Source of the DNA: UBA60 sp964587885
GTDB taxonomy: Archaea; Thermoplasmatota; Poseidoniia; Poseidoniales; Poseidoniaceae
Assembly: GCA_964587885.1 (NCBI GenBank)
Contig: CAZPME010000015.1
Span: 1 to 53,022 of the forward strand
Reading direction: 5' to 3'
DNA length: 53,022 nt
The notes below the pieces were generated by a model that searched no databases, was not told the DNA's origin, and saw only the letters and a list, made by a program, of their open reading frames with translations. Shown piece after piece: positions 8,287 to 15,537 of this stretch. The position numbers were made by a program, and so were the translations under genes. Within the stretch, counting starts at the first letter, position 1, and each line of letters opens with the position of its first letter.

Positions 8287-8487
8287 ATGAGGGTTAGTTT
8301 TCTAGCACCTACTGGCACAATAGTAGTTGATTGCAATCCTGGCGTCTCAATACATGATGCAATAAAATTGACAGAGATACATCCGTCGACTGTGCTTGCA
8401 GTTCATGCTGGTGCAGTAATTCCACAAAATACTAAGATTACAGAAGACGTTGAAATTGAGTTGATTATCGTCTCAAGTGGTGGCTGA
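8287..8487 (+). CDS. Ubiquitin-like beta-grasp protein (ThiS/MoaD/SAMP type)
   Basis: A 66-residue protein with alternating beta-strands (MRVSFLAPTGTIVVD, then STVLAVHAGAVIP and VEIELIIVSSGG) and a C-terminal Gly-Gly. This is the pattern of ThiS, MoaD, Urm1 and archaeal SAMP proteins, whose terminal glycine is adenylated by an E1-like enzyme and then carries sulfur or is joined to protein lysines. No E1-like (ThiF/MoeB/UbaA) gene is in this window, so sulfur carrier and protein modifier cannot be told apart. Its stop codon directly abuts that of convergent NOP10, with no spacer. Confidence 0.8.
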   Translation: MRVSFLAPTGTIVVDCNPGVSIHDAIKLTEIHPSTVLAVHAGAVIPQNTKITEDVEIELIIVSSGG

Positions 8488-8694
8488 TTATTCCTCTTCA
8501 GAATATTCAGGAATCTTGGCCATCCATTCTTCGCTGCCAACATCGTGTAGTTGACGTCGCCGCTGGGCTTGGCGATCTTCAGGAGACCACTTTAGAGGCC
8601 CAGCTGCTTGCGCACGCTGACCACATTTTCCACATGTGGTGGCGAGACCATATGCACCGCAAGCGGTACATTTCTGCAGTTTCTGGCGCGCCAT
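8488..8694 (-). CDS. nop10: Ribosome biogenesis / H/ACA RNP protein Nop10
   Basis: A 68-residue member of the Nop10 family, which with Cbf5, Gar1 and L7Ae forms the H/ACA RNP that pseudouridylates rRNA. The N-terminal zinc ribbon KCTACGAYGLATTCGKCGQRA has both CxxC pairs and is followed by the linker and family signature PLKWSPEDRQAQRRRQL. The acidic C-terminal extension (about 20 residues, ending PEYSEEE) is longer than in many archaeal homologues. An ATG six bases upstream is possible; the ATG at 8694 gives MARQKL. It precedes no aIF2A gene here, unlike the usual archaeal arrangement. Confidence 0.92.
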   Translation of the reverse strand: MARQKLQKCTACGAYGLATTCGKCGQRAQAAGPLKWSPEDRQAQRRRQLHDVGSEEWMAKIPEYSEEE

Positions 8695-8763
8695 GTCCAT
8701 CCCAAATATCCCATAGCAATGAATGATTCGTACTCCTCACGTTCGCAAGAACGTGCGCTAGGA

Positions 8764-8943
8764 TTACTGCTTTGGCCGGTGCGTTCGCTTAGCCCAAGAA
8801 TATCCACGCCTTTTGGCGGTTGCACCATAACCACACGAGGCGCAAACGCCTTTCGTTTTATGATAAGAATGATTGCCACAGCGACGGCAACGAATGTGAG
8901 TAGATTTCTGACGCTTACCCATTGACGGAGTACCCTTACTCAT
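8764..8943 (-). CDS. rpl37e: Ribosomal protein eL37 (L37e)
   Basis: A 59-residue zinc-binding large-subunit protein, MSKGTPSMGKRQKSTHIRC onward. The ribbon CRRCGNHSYHKTKGVCASCG has both CxxC pairs intact, followed by the basic tail AKRRGYSWAKRTHRPKQ. The ATG at 8943 matches the family start; the in-frame start at 8976 would add 11 unlike residues. It lies between PAC2 and NOP10 on the same strand, with an 82-base gap to PAC2 and a 69-base gap to NOP10. Confidence 0.95.
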   Translation of the reverse strand: MSKGTPSMGKRQKSTHIRCRRCGNHSYHKTKGVCASCGYGATAKRRGYSWAKRTHRPKQ

Positions 8944-9024
8944 ATTCAACACCTGTTCGGACAGCCCGCCGACCAACCGCCCATATTTGAAACCGCCGCA
9001 CTACATTGGTAGCGTGGTTTGATG

Positions 9025-9780
9025 CTAAGCGTACAACGTCGACGGTTCTTCTGATAAGAAATCGTTGGGCATTTGAGCATCAGGATACTTTTCGACCAAA
9101 CTTTCAATTCTTCCGGCAATGGCTTCTGTAGTAGCGATTGGAATCGGTAATTTGAGGTTGAGCCACCTCTGTAGTGCGAGCCGCAATCGTTCTCCAGCAT
9201 GGACGTCGACACTACTACCGATAGTTGCGGCTACAACACATCCACTTGAAATTCCGTTGACCGGCCCCATTGAAGCCAGTAGGCCCGCGAGACCTATTAC
9301 TCCACCAGCAGGTTTGTCGGTGGCGATTTCCCCACCACCTTTGGCAAACAACTCCTTGCTCTTGAGGTCGGCACAAATTGCAAACACGTCTTCACAGGTA
9401 GGCTCACTGGAAAGGCCAGCTAGGACCAATAGGAATTCACAACCCAAATCAGCCACAGTAGTAAGAATAGTTTCAGCCATCTCGTATTGGCCGCTGGTGG
9501 AAAGAGGCTGGGCTTCCCCGGTGATGGTTAGGATTTTTTCTCCTCCTAGATCTATTGAATACATTGACAGATGAGGGGGTGTGAGTAAGCCGTCGATGAG
9601 ATTGGCTTGGGGGGGCATATCAGGGTGGAATAGGCTGGCGATTTTTTCTGAGTCTAAACCATCGGCTAGGCCATCGACCAACAATTTACCCACATTGCCG
9701 ACGCCGGGGAATGCGGCAAATGCAAAGCGGTGCTTGGGCAAGGTTTCACGCTTAGAATCCCATACGATTTTCCCGACCAT
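9025..9780 (-). CDS. PAC2 family (proteasome assembly chaperone-like) protein
   Basis: A 251-residue protein of the PAC2 family. Signatures are the start FAFAAFPGVGNVGKLLVDGL, the strand ILTITGEAQPLSTSGQYEMA and the region PAGGVIGLAGLLASMGPVNG. In eukaryotes the related PAC1-PAC2 pair helps assemble the 20S proteasome. The archaeal homologues are thought to act likewise, but their role is less certain. In many archaea this gene closes the eL42-eS27-aIF2A-NOP10 cluster; here it lies about 2.8 kb from aIF2A with eL37 between it and NOP10. A TATA-like element about 30 bases upstream of the ATG predicts an almost leaderless message. Confidence 0.9.
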   Translation of the reverse strand: MVGKIVWDSKRETLPKHRFAFAAFPGVGNVGKLLVDGLADGLDSEKIASLFHPDMPPQANLIDGLLTPPHLSMYSIDLGGEKILTITGEAQPLSTSGQYEMAETILTTVADLGCEFLLVLAGLSSEPTCEDVFAICADLKSKELFAKGGGEIATDKPAGGVIGLAGLLASMGPVNGISSGCVVAATIGSSVDVHAGERLRLALQRWLNLKLPIPIATTEAIAGRIESLVEKYPDAQMPNDFLSEEPSTLYA

Positions 9781-9805
9781 GAATCTGATGGTTTTCCCGA
9801 AGGGG

Positions 9806-9815
9806 CATAAGTATT
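9806..9815 (-). promoter_or_regulatory. TATA box candidate for the PAC2 gene
   Basis: The minus strand reads AATACTTATG, 26-35 bases before the PAC2 ATG at 9780. This spacing suits an almost leaderless archaeal transcript. Confidence 0.35.
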
Positions 9816-9870
9816 CGTAATGAAGTTAAGTTGAAGAAAGCGATTATTCGGTGCTTTTATGGCTTCCGAA

Positions 9871-11736
9871 TCATAAGATTCGCAATATCGTTTGCCCATC
9901 AAAAGCCACCTGTTTCTTTGTGGCAAAAGCTGTTGCGTATCCACCGAGAACGACAACTTCGTCACCGCGTTCAACTTCGTCATGGACAAAAGGGATGTTC
10001 TCACTCATAGCGGTGATTTCTATTGGACCTTCAGCGGTCATCAATTCAGCCCCCCAGCGTTTCCATTTACCCCACTCGGTTTCACCTTCACCAGCTGAAA
10101 GAGACATCACTCGGCCTCGAATATTGACTCTTGGTAGAGCCATTGGAGCCGGTAACCCTTGGAAATTATCTGATTCAATAATAGTGAAAAAGGTCTCCTC
10201 ATCCAACTTCAGTTGAACTCCTCCTTTACGGGTTGGAGCGAGATATCCATTGTCAATACGGATGTTGCTACCCCCTCTAACTCCTTCGGGGATCGAAATC
10301 GGACCACCCTTGTAAGGGGAGCACCAAAGGCTAGTCGAATCAATGAATAGAGACAGGGCTGGAGCAATACCACCGAACTTCCATGGATTTGGTTTCCATG
10401 TACCTACTCTCCCCTCAACTGAAATACGTGCCTCAAGTTTGTCAACTGCGGTCAACAAATAGGTCGAGCCGTCATGGTCGGAATACTCACTTGCATTGTT
10501 ATGAGGGCGGTATTGCCCACTAGCCTCACATTCACCAGCCCAATAGCATTGCCCACAGCGTACGCTTGGTTCTTCTTCGGAGATTTTTTCTCCGCCAGCG
10601 ACTGAAAAACGCGGCACAGGTGCCGGTTTAGGGGGGTAATCCGCAATGTCTCTTTTGCCTTTAGTCGAGACATAAGTTTGCCAAAACTCATGTAATTCTA
10701 CCTCAAATTCAGTCATTTCATCGGCAGTAGGTAGGGAGTAAGTCTTGCGTTTGCCCGCTCCAAGATACCAAGTCTCAAGCCCGCTTACCATCTCCTCTTT
10801 GCCATGGCTAGCCCACCACAACCACGCATAGGTTTGCATCTGTACGGGATAACTTGCCGCCCACTCCGAGGTTCCATTACTGGCCTTGAGGTCAACAATT
10901 CTCGGACTGCCTTCCCACCGGTATACTAAATCGTATTCACCTTGGAACCAACCATCAGGCAATATTGCTTGCTGGGTAAATTTTCCGGCATCGGGGTCTA
11001 CAAACCATGGACGAACAATTTCCCAAGCCTCGAGAAGGCTTGGGTCACCTTGTTTTTGGGCGCAGGGGTGGATTCCATTATATTCGGCCGGAAATCCATC
11101 TGGAGCGGGAATTGAAGGCCTATTTCCGGCACGGAAATTGGCTAAAGTTGGTCCACCTTTAGCGGCGAGACAATTTTCAATTTCTTGCAAATGTAAATCG
11201 ATTGCATGACGAATAAGATCTGGGCCTGAATTACCCCGAGAAGCCATGAATTCTTCCCAATCTCCACTGCGATTGGCGTCGGCTAGCCATGTCTCATGTG
11301 CAGTTGTTAGAGCCCTTGCCCAATGTGTTTCAATTCGTGCGTAGGCCCATTGGCGCAAATCATCAATATTTGAAAAATCATCATTGGTTGGCAATAGCAG
11401 TGGCCCTTTCCATGCCGCATCATCGCGTTGGTCGATTACGGTGTTTATGCGGTCACGCCGCCGCCAAAATGCCGCTTCTTGGCGTGTTGGCGAATCAAAT
11501 GCGTTGCTTACCGCATTGGCCATCACCAAGGACGGGCTTTCCTTGAGGATGCGACAAACGGTCTCTTCGACTGCATGACCGAAGACCAAGACTGGAATTG
11601 CTTCTCCTTTCCAGCCCCATTCACGCTGATAGAACCATGCTCTAGGGCAGAGTCCATGACCCCAGCGAGAAGAATGTGAAAGGCGACCTCCTGGACCAAA
11701 GTTATCTTGAGCAGGGTCGAGGCTATTTGTCGGCAT
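9871..11736 (-). CDS. Cas4/RecB-like PD-(D/E)XK nuclease with iron-sulfur cysteines and C-terminal OB-like region (paralogue A)
   Basis: A 621-residue protein. The N-terminus has the cluster cysteine and helix GLCPRAWFY, then FGHAVEETVC. The nuclease core is EYDLVYRWEGSPRIVDLKAS (about 264-283) with the QMQTYAWLW motif soon after. CGQCYWAGEC (about 392-402) completes a four-cysteine set as in Cas4 and AddB. From about 435 to the end are beta-rich segments that look like two OB folds (ISVEGRVGTW, VNIRGRVMSLSAG). A single-strand-specific nuclease or repair role is likely. The ATG at 11736, with GGTGTGGT before it, was preferred to an in-frame GTG at 11784. It follows paralogue B by 48 bases. 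There is no CRISPR array or other cas gene. Confidence 0.8.
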   Translation of the reverse strand: MPTNSLDPAQDNFGPGGRLSHSSRWGHGLCPRAWFYQREWGWKGEAIPVLVFGHAVEETVCRILKESPSLVMANAVSNAFDSPTRQEAAFWRRRDRINTVIDQRDDAAWKGPLLLPTNDDFSNIDDLRQWAYARIETHWARALTTAHETWLADANRSGDWEEFMASRGNSGPDLIRHAIDLHLQEIENCLAAKGGPTLANFRAGNRPSIPAPDGFPAEYNGIHPCAQKQGDPSLLEAWEIVRPWFVDPDAGKFTQQAILPDGWFQGEYDLVYRWEGSPRIVDLKASNGTSEWAASYPVQMQTYAWLWWASHGKEEMVSGLETWYLGAGKRKTYSLPTADEMTEFEVELHEFWQTYVSTKGKRDIADYPPKPAPVPRFSVAGGEKISEEEPSVRCGQCYWAGECEASGQYRPHNNASEYSDHDGSTYLLTAVDKLEARISVEGRVGTWKPNPWKFGGIAPALSLFIDSTSLWCSPYKGGPISIPEGVRGGSNIRIDNGYLAPTRKGGVQLKLDEETFFTIIESDNFQGLPAPMALPRVNIRGRVMSLSAGEGETEWGKWKRWGAELMTAEGPIEITAMSENIPFVHDEVERGDEVVVLGGYATAFATKKQVAFDGQTILRIL

Positions 11737-11784
11737 ACTACCACACCTAAATCGGCAACCTCTTTGAACCCTAACTTTGCCCAC

Positions 11785-13716
11785 TCACAGGTTTTGCGAA
11801 GGATATCCATCTTGTGCTTCCCAATCAGTAGGAGTAACTTCCATGCGTGTGATACGAGGATTAACGCGTAACTGTGGTAAACCTGCACGCCATCCCAGTT
11901 CAGCAGAACTAATCAACACGCGGTCACCGACGAACAAGCCAGCCAATGTAGAAACAATACTACGGCCGAATGCAGCGATTTCGATAACTCTCTCTCCATC
12001 CCACAGGTGAGCCGTAACCATTGTCCATGGTTTCCCATCGACCCTTTGCCCACTACGCTTACTTCTACCTACAACTAATGCATCAACATTAGCTCTAGTT
12101 TGTATCAAGCCCAAACGGGTAGTGGGCTCGTCTTCTGCAATATCGGCAGCGGCTACGATTTCGCTACGGCCATCGAGATAAAGCCGGGTTTTGCTACGCC
12201 ATAACCCCGGTGCTACATTGCGGAATAAGTAATCACCATCGGCGGTAACGCGCAGATTTGCGAATGCTCCCGTAGTCATTTCTTCAAGGATAGCATGAGA
12301 TTGACCCCCAGACTGCAATACCGCGCCATGAACAAGTTCACCGAAGTGGTTGGATAATGGACCCCATTTACCACCTAGTCTTCCAACCACGTTGATTCGA
12401 CTTTGGATGTCTTTGAGTGGGGTTGCTGGCTGCCGAGGAGATAATCGATCGATGATTTCTTCGAGGCTGAGCCCGTGCCAGCGGGGGGGAATCTGTACCT
12501 CATTTCCGTGAATAATAATGTGCCCATCATCCTCGCTTTCAGCGAAATCGTTGCATTCACCACAAGTGCATTGTGGCCAAGTATCAGGTCGTGAATCGGC
12601 TGAGGTCATCGCTTGCCAAATCGTGTGTAATTCCTTGCCGAGTTGCTCGACTTCGACTTCATTCATCACTTCGAATTCCTTTCGGATTGGTCCTTTGAGA
12701 TACCACCCTTGGCAACTCTCAACCAAAGCGGTATCTCCTACTTCATCGGCGGTTCTTGTGACTTCCCAAAGAAATCTATAGAAAGCAAGTTGATGCTGTA
12801 ATCCTTCAGCATATTTGCTGGTTCCATCGCTTGCTTTGATATCAATAATAGTGGTTTTCCCACGCCATCGCAAAGCCAAGTCCATTTCTCCTGCCGCCCA
12901 GCCAGCGGGATGGTACAAGCGTTGAGATTGCCACACTCTTGGATCTTTCATCCATGGCCTAGCAACTTCCCAAGCTTCAGCCCATGAAATATCTCCAGTG
13001 CCTTTTAGCGGTGAAATTTTCTCATCTTCTCGACTCTTGCGCAATGATAATCCTTTGACCTTAGATGGGATTGGGAAACATGGCCTATCGTCCCAGCGTG
13101 GAGCAGGTGTTCGGTGTGGATCACCCTCACTGCGCCAGTGGGAAAACATCGGTCCACCCTTGGCGGTATAGCATTGCTCTACTTCCTCAAGAAATAATTC
13201 TAAGCCACCTTTAATCATGTTCGCTAATTCGGAAGGGTCGAGGTCAGACCAAGAATAATCTACCGTACGATAAGGTGTATCATCCCAATTTTTTTGCCCG
13301 ATTTCACACAATTTGTCGACCGCAGAATCTACCTTGGAATGTATCCAAGTGCTTAATTCATCTAGAGAATTAATTTCTGGACTTGGTTCTAGCGCTTGGT
13401 CACCGTCATCGTGCCATGCAGCCCATCTACTATAGTTGGGTATGTGATTGCCAAGAGGTGATTCCATCATTAGTCCAACCAATGCATCTTCAACTACAAT
13501 TCCCATAACCATGCGTGGATTAACCGGACCGCGCAATCCGATTTTACTACCGATAAACCATTTTCGCGGGCATCTTTGCCAATTCACATAGCCGCTGGCT
13601 GAAATTCGCATCCGGCTACGACCGAGCGGCCCTCCAAGTGGCGGAATCCCTACCGGCATGACTCCTGCTAGAATCGACGAGTCTTGAACCCGACCATTTG
13701 TGGTGGTCGAAATCAT
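11785..13716 (-). CDS. Cas4/RecB-like PD-(D/E)XK nuclease with C-terminal OB-like region (paralogue B)
   Basis: A 643-residue paralogue of the downstream nuclease with the same plan. The N-terminal cysteine motif is NWQRCPRKWF; the active-site strands are EMDLALRWRGKTTIIDIKAS (about 274-295) and HQLAFYRFLW; the C-terminal cysteines are CTCGEC near 382. OB-like segments (INVVGRLGGKW, VDALVVGRSKRSGQRV) fill the last 200 residues. The histidine of the GHxxHE-type motif seen in A (FGHAVEE) is replaced here by MGIVVEDAL. The ATG overlaps the Rli1 stop (ATGA), so the two are translationally coupled. An internal start at about 13611 would remove a poorly conserved N-terminal stretch. Confidence 0.8.
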   Translation of the reverse strand: MISTTTNGRVQDSSILAGVMPVGIPPLGGPLGRSRMRISASGYVNWQRCPRKWFIGSKIGLRGPVNPRMVMGIVVEDALVGLMMESPLGNHIPNYSRWAAWHDDGDQALEPSPEINSLDELSTWIHSKVDSAVDKLCEIGQKNWDDTPYRTVDYSWSDLDPSELANMIKGGLELFLEEVEQCYTAKGGPMFSHWRSEGDPHRTPAPRWDDRPCFPIPSKVKGLSLRKSREDEKISPLKGTGDISWAEAWEVARPWMKDPRVWQSQRLYHPAGWAAGEMDLALRWRGKTTIIDIKASDGTSKYAEGLQHQLAFYRFLWEVTRTADEVGDTALVESCQGWYLKGPIRKEFEVMNEVEVEQLGKELHTIWQAMTSADSRPDTWPQCTCGECNDFAESEDDGHIIIHGNEVQIPPRWHGLSLEEIIDRLSPRQPATPLKDIQSRINVVGRLGGKWGPLSNHFGELVHGAVLQSGGQSHAILEEMTTGAFANLRVTADGDYLFRNVAPGLWRSKTRLYLDGRSEIVAAADIAEDEPTTRLGLIQTRANVDALVVGRSKRSGQRVDGKPWTMVTAHLWDGERVIEIAAFGRSIVSTLAGLFVGDRVLISSAELGWRAGLPQLRVNPRITRMEVTPTDWEAQDGYPSQNL

Positions 13717-15491
13717 CTACCGTAACTGTAGTAATCACCACTTGCCCGTTGTTCTCGGTCCTTGCGACTTTCATCCTTATTGATTCGGGGGCGTGAAGAA
13801 TCATGGTCACGGCGAAAGGTTACACCAACAGAATTGAGAAAGCGATTCATTCCCTCACGTAGATTAAATGGACCTTGAGCATCGCCTTTCTTACCGCCTT
13901 GACCCTCAAAGACGAGAAGGGAATCGGCGAGAATGTCGATGAAATATACGTCGTGGTCGATGACGAATGCGGATTTTTCATTGGCCTCCATAGTGCGTCG
14001 AATCGCTTTGGCACACTCCATCCTCGCATTTGCATCAAGATGTGCACTGGGCTCGTCGAGCAAGTAAAGGTCGGCTTCACGAGCCAAGCAAATGACTATG
14101 CTGACGGCTTGCAATTCTCCTCCGCTTAACCGATCTGAGCGCTTCATCAATAATTTATCAACACCAAGCGCGCGTACTACACTAACTTGGAATTCACCGC
14201 TGCGCCAACGTTGCCCTACTTCTGCATCAAGCCAATCTTGCACCGTTAATTCATGCTCGACAGAGATATGTTGTGGCTTGTAAGATACCGAGGCTTCAGC
14301 AGTCACCCAACCTTCGTCGTATTCCATTTCTCCGGCCAGTAGTTTGATCATTGTTGATTTTCCAGTCCCGTTGGCGCCAACAACTCCGACCACCTCGGTT
14401 TGGTGGACTTTTCCTTGGCCAGTTGTTAAGGTGAATTCACCAAGAGTCTTCTTGACATCACCCCATTCAATTATCGCTTGACCCAATTCAGTATTACGTT
14501 CAGAATGAGATTGAAACTTAATCGGTTTATCACGAATACGAACATTCTGTTCAGGTAGAAATCCATCGAGGTAGACGTTGATTGCAGTACGAGTTGGGCG
14601 GGCAGGAGTAAAAATCCCGAAAGCACCTTTCTCTCCATACACAATGTGTACTAGGTCGGCGAGCACGTCGAGCACTGCAAGGTCGTGTTCAATGACTATC
14701 ACCCGTTTATCGGCAGATAATTTCTGAATAATCTTGACTATTCGCATGCGTTCGTGAATGTCTAAATATGACGATGGCTCGTCGAAAAAGTAGACGTCGG
14801 CTTCCTTCAATAGGGTCGCACAAATTGCAACCCGCTGAAGTTCACCACCACTTAATTTCCCGATATCACGGTCGAGTAAATGGTCAATCCCTAACAATAC
14901 TGTCTTTTCCTTTAGTAGCCCACTTTCATCAACTCTGGTAAGTAAATCAATAACTGGGCCGTTGGCGACTTTCGGCAGATGATCAACATATTGCGGTTTG
15001 ACTGAAATTGATACTCCACTCTCTAGTAACATATTGAGGAAATCTCGCAACTCACCTTTTGGAAGGCTTTCAATGGCGTCTTCAAGCCAGACTTCCTCCG
15101 CGTCATATTCACCTAGATTAGGGATCAATTGACCAGATAGGATATTCAAAGCGGTTGATTTTCCCATCCCATTAGGGCCCAATATCCCGATTACAGAATC
15201 TTTAGACGGAGTGGGAAGGCGGAATAGGCGAAATCCGTTCATGCTGTAGCGATGAATCATGTCGGTTTCCAACTCACTAGGTAATTGGGTGATAATCAAC
15301 GCATCGTGAGGACATTTGTTGATACAAATACCACAACCGATACAAAGCGCTTCGGAGATATGTGGTTTTCCAGTCTTATCATCCATGACAATGCATTCTT
15401 GACCATTACGAACCGGTGGGCAAAACGCGTGGCACTCATCCATGCACTTCTTCGGTTGACAACTATCTTCCCGCAATACCGCTACGCGCAT
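13713..15491 (-). CDS. rli1: Ribosome-recycling ATPase Rli1/ABCE1
   Basis: A 592-residue iron-sulfur ABC ATPase that splits ribosomes after termination. The N-terminal domain carries two 4Fe-4S sets, including CIGCGICINKCP near residue 50. Two ATPase domains follow: Walker A GPNGMGKST (about 101) and GANGTGKST (about 372), each with an LSGGELQ signature and an aspartate-rich Walker B (YFFDEPSSYLD, YLLDEPSAHLD). Length is normal for the family. It starts 47 bases after the receiver/ATP-grasp gene and its stop overlaps the ATG of nuclease paralogue B, an unusual partner for this translation factor. Confidence 0.97.
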   Translation of the reverse strand: MRVAVLREDSCQPKKCMDECHAFCPPVRNGQECIVMDDKTGKPHISEALCIGCGICINKCPHDALIITQLPSELETDMIHRYSMNGFRLFRLPTPSKDSVIGILGPNGMGKSTALNILSGQLIPNLGEYDAEEVWLEDAIESLPKGELRDFLNMLLESGVSISVKPQYVDHLPKVANGPVIDLLTRVDESGLLKEKTVLLGIDHLLDRDIGKLSGGELQRVAICATLLKEADVYFFDEPSSYLDIHERMRIVKIIQKLSADKRVIVIEHDLAVLDVLADLVHIVYGEKGAFGIFTPARPTRTAINVYLDGFLPEQNVRIRDKPIKFQSHSERNTELGQAIIEWGDVKKTLGEFTLTTGQGKVHQTEVVGVVGANGTGKSTMIKLLAGEMEYDEGWVTAEASVSYKPQHISVEHELTVQDWLDAEVGQRWRSGEFQVSVVRALGVDKLLMKRSDRLSGGELQAVSIVICLAREADLYLLDEPSAHLDANARMECAKAIRRTMEANEKSAFVIDHDVYFIDILADSLLVFEGQGGKKGDAQGPFNLREGMNRFLNSVGVTFRRDHDSSRPRINKDESRKDREQRASGDYYSYGR

Positions 15492-15537
15492 GCACCCACC
15501 ACTCTCTCAAGTATACCTTCCTCAAGCCAACACTTCT

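Noticed and set aside
9871..13716. CRISPR-Cas locus, because of Cas4-like nucleases
   Set aside because: No direct repeats with spacers and no other cas genes; the proteins are longer than Cas4 and have OB-like tails.
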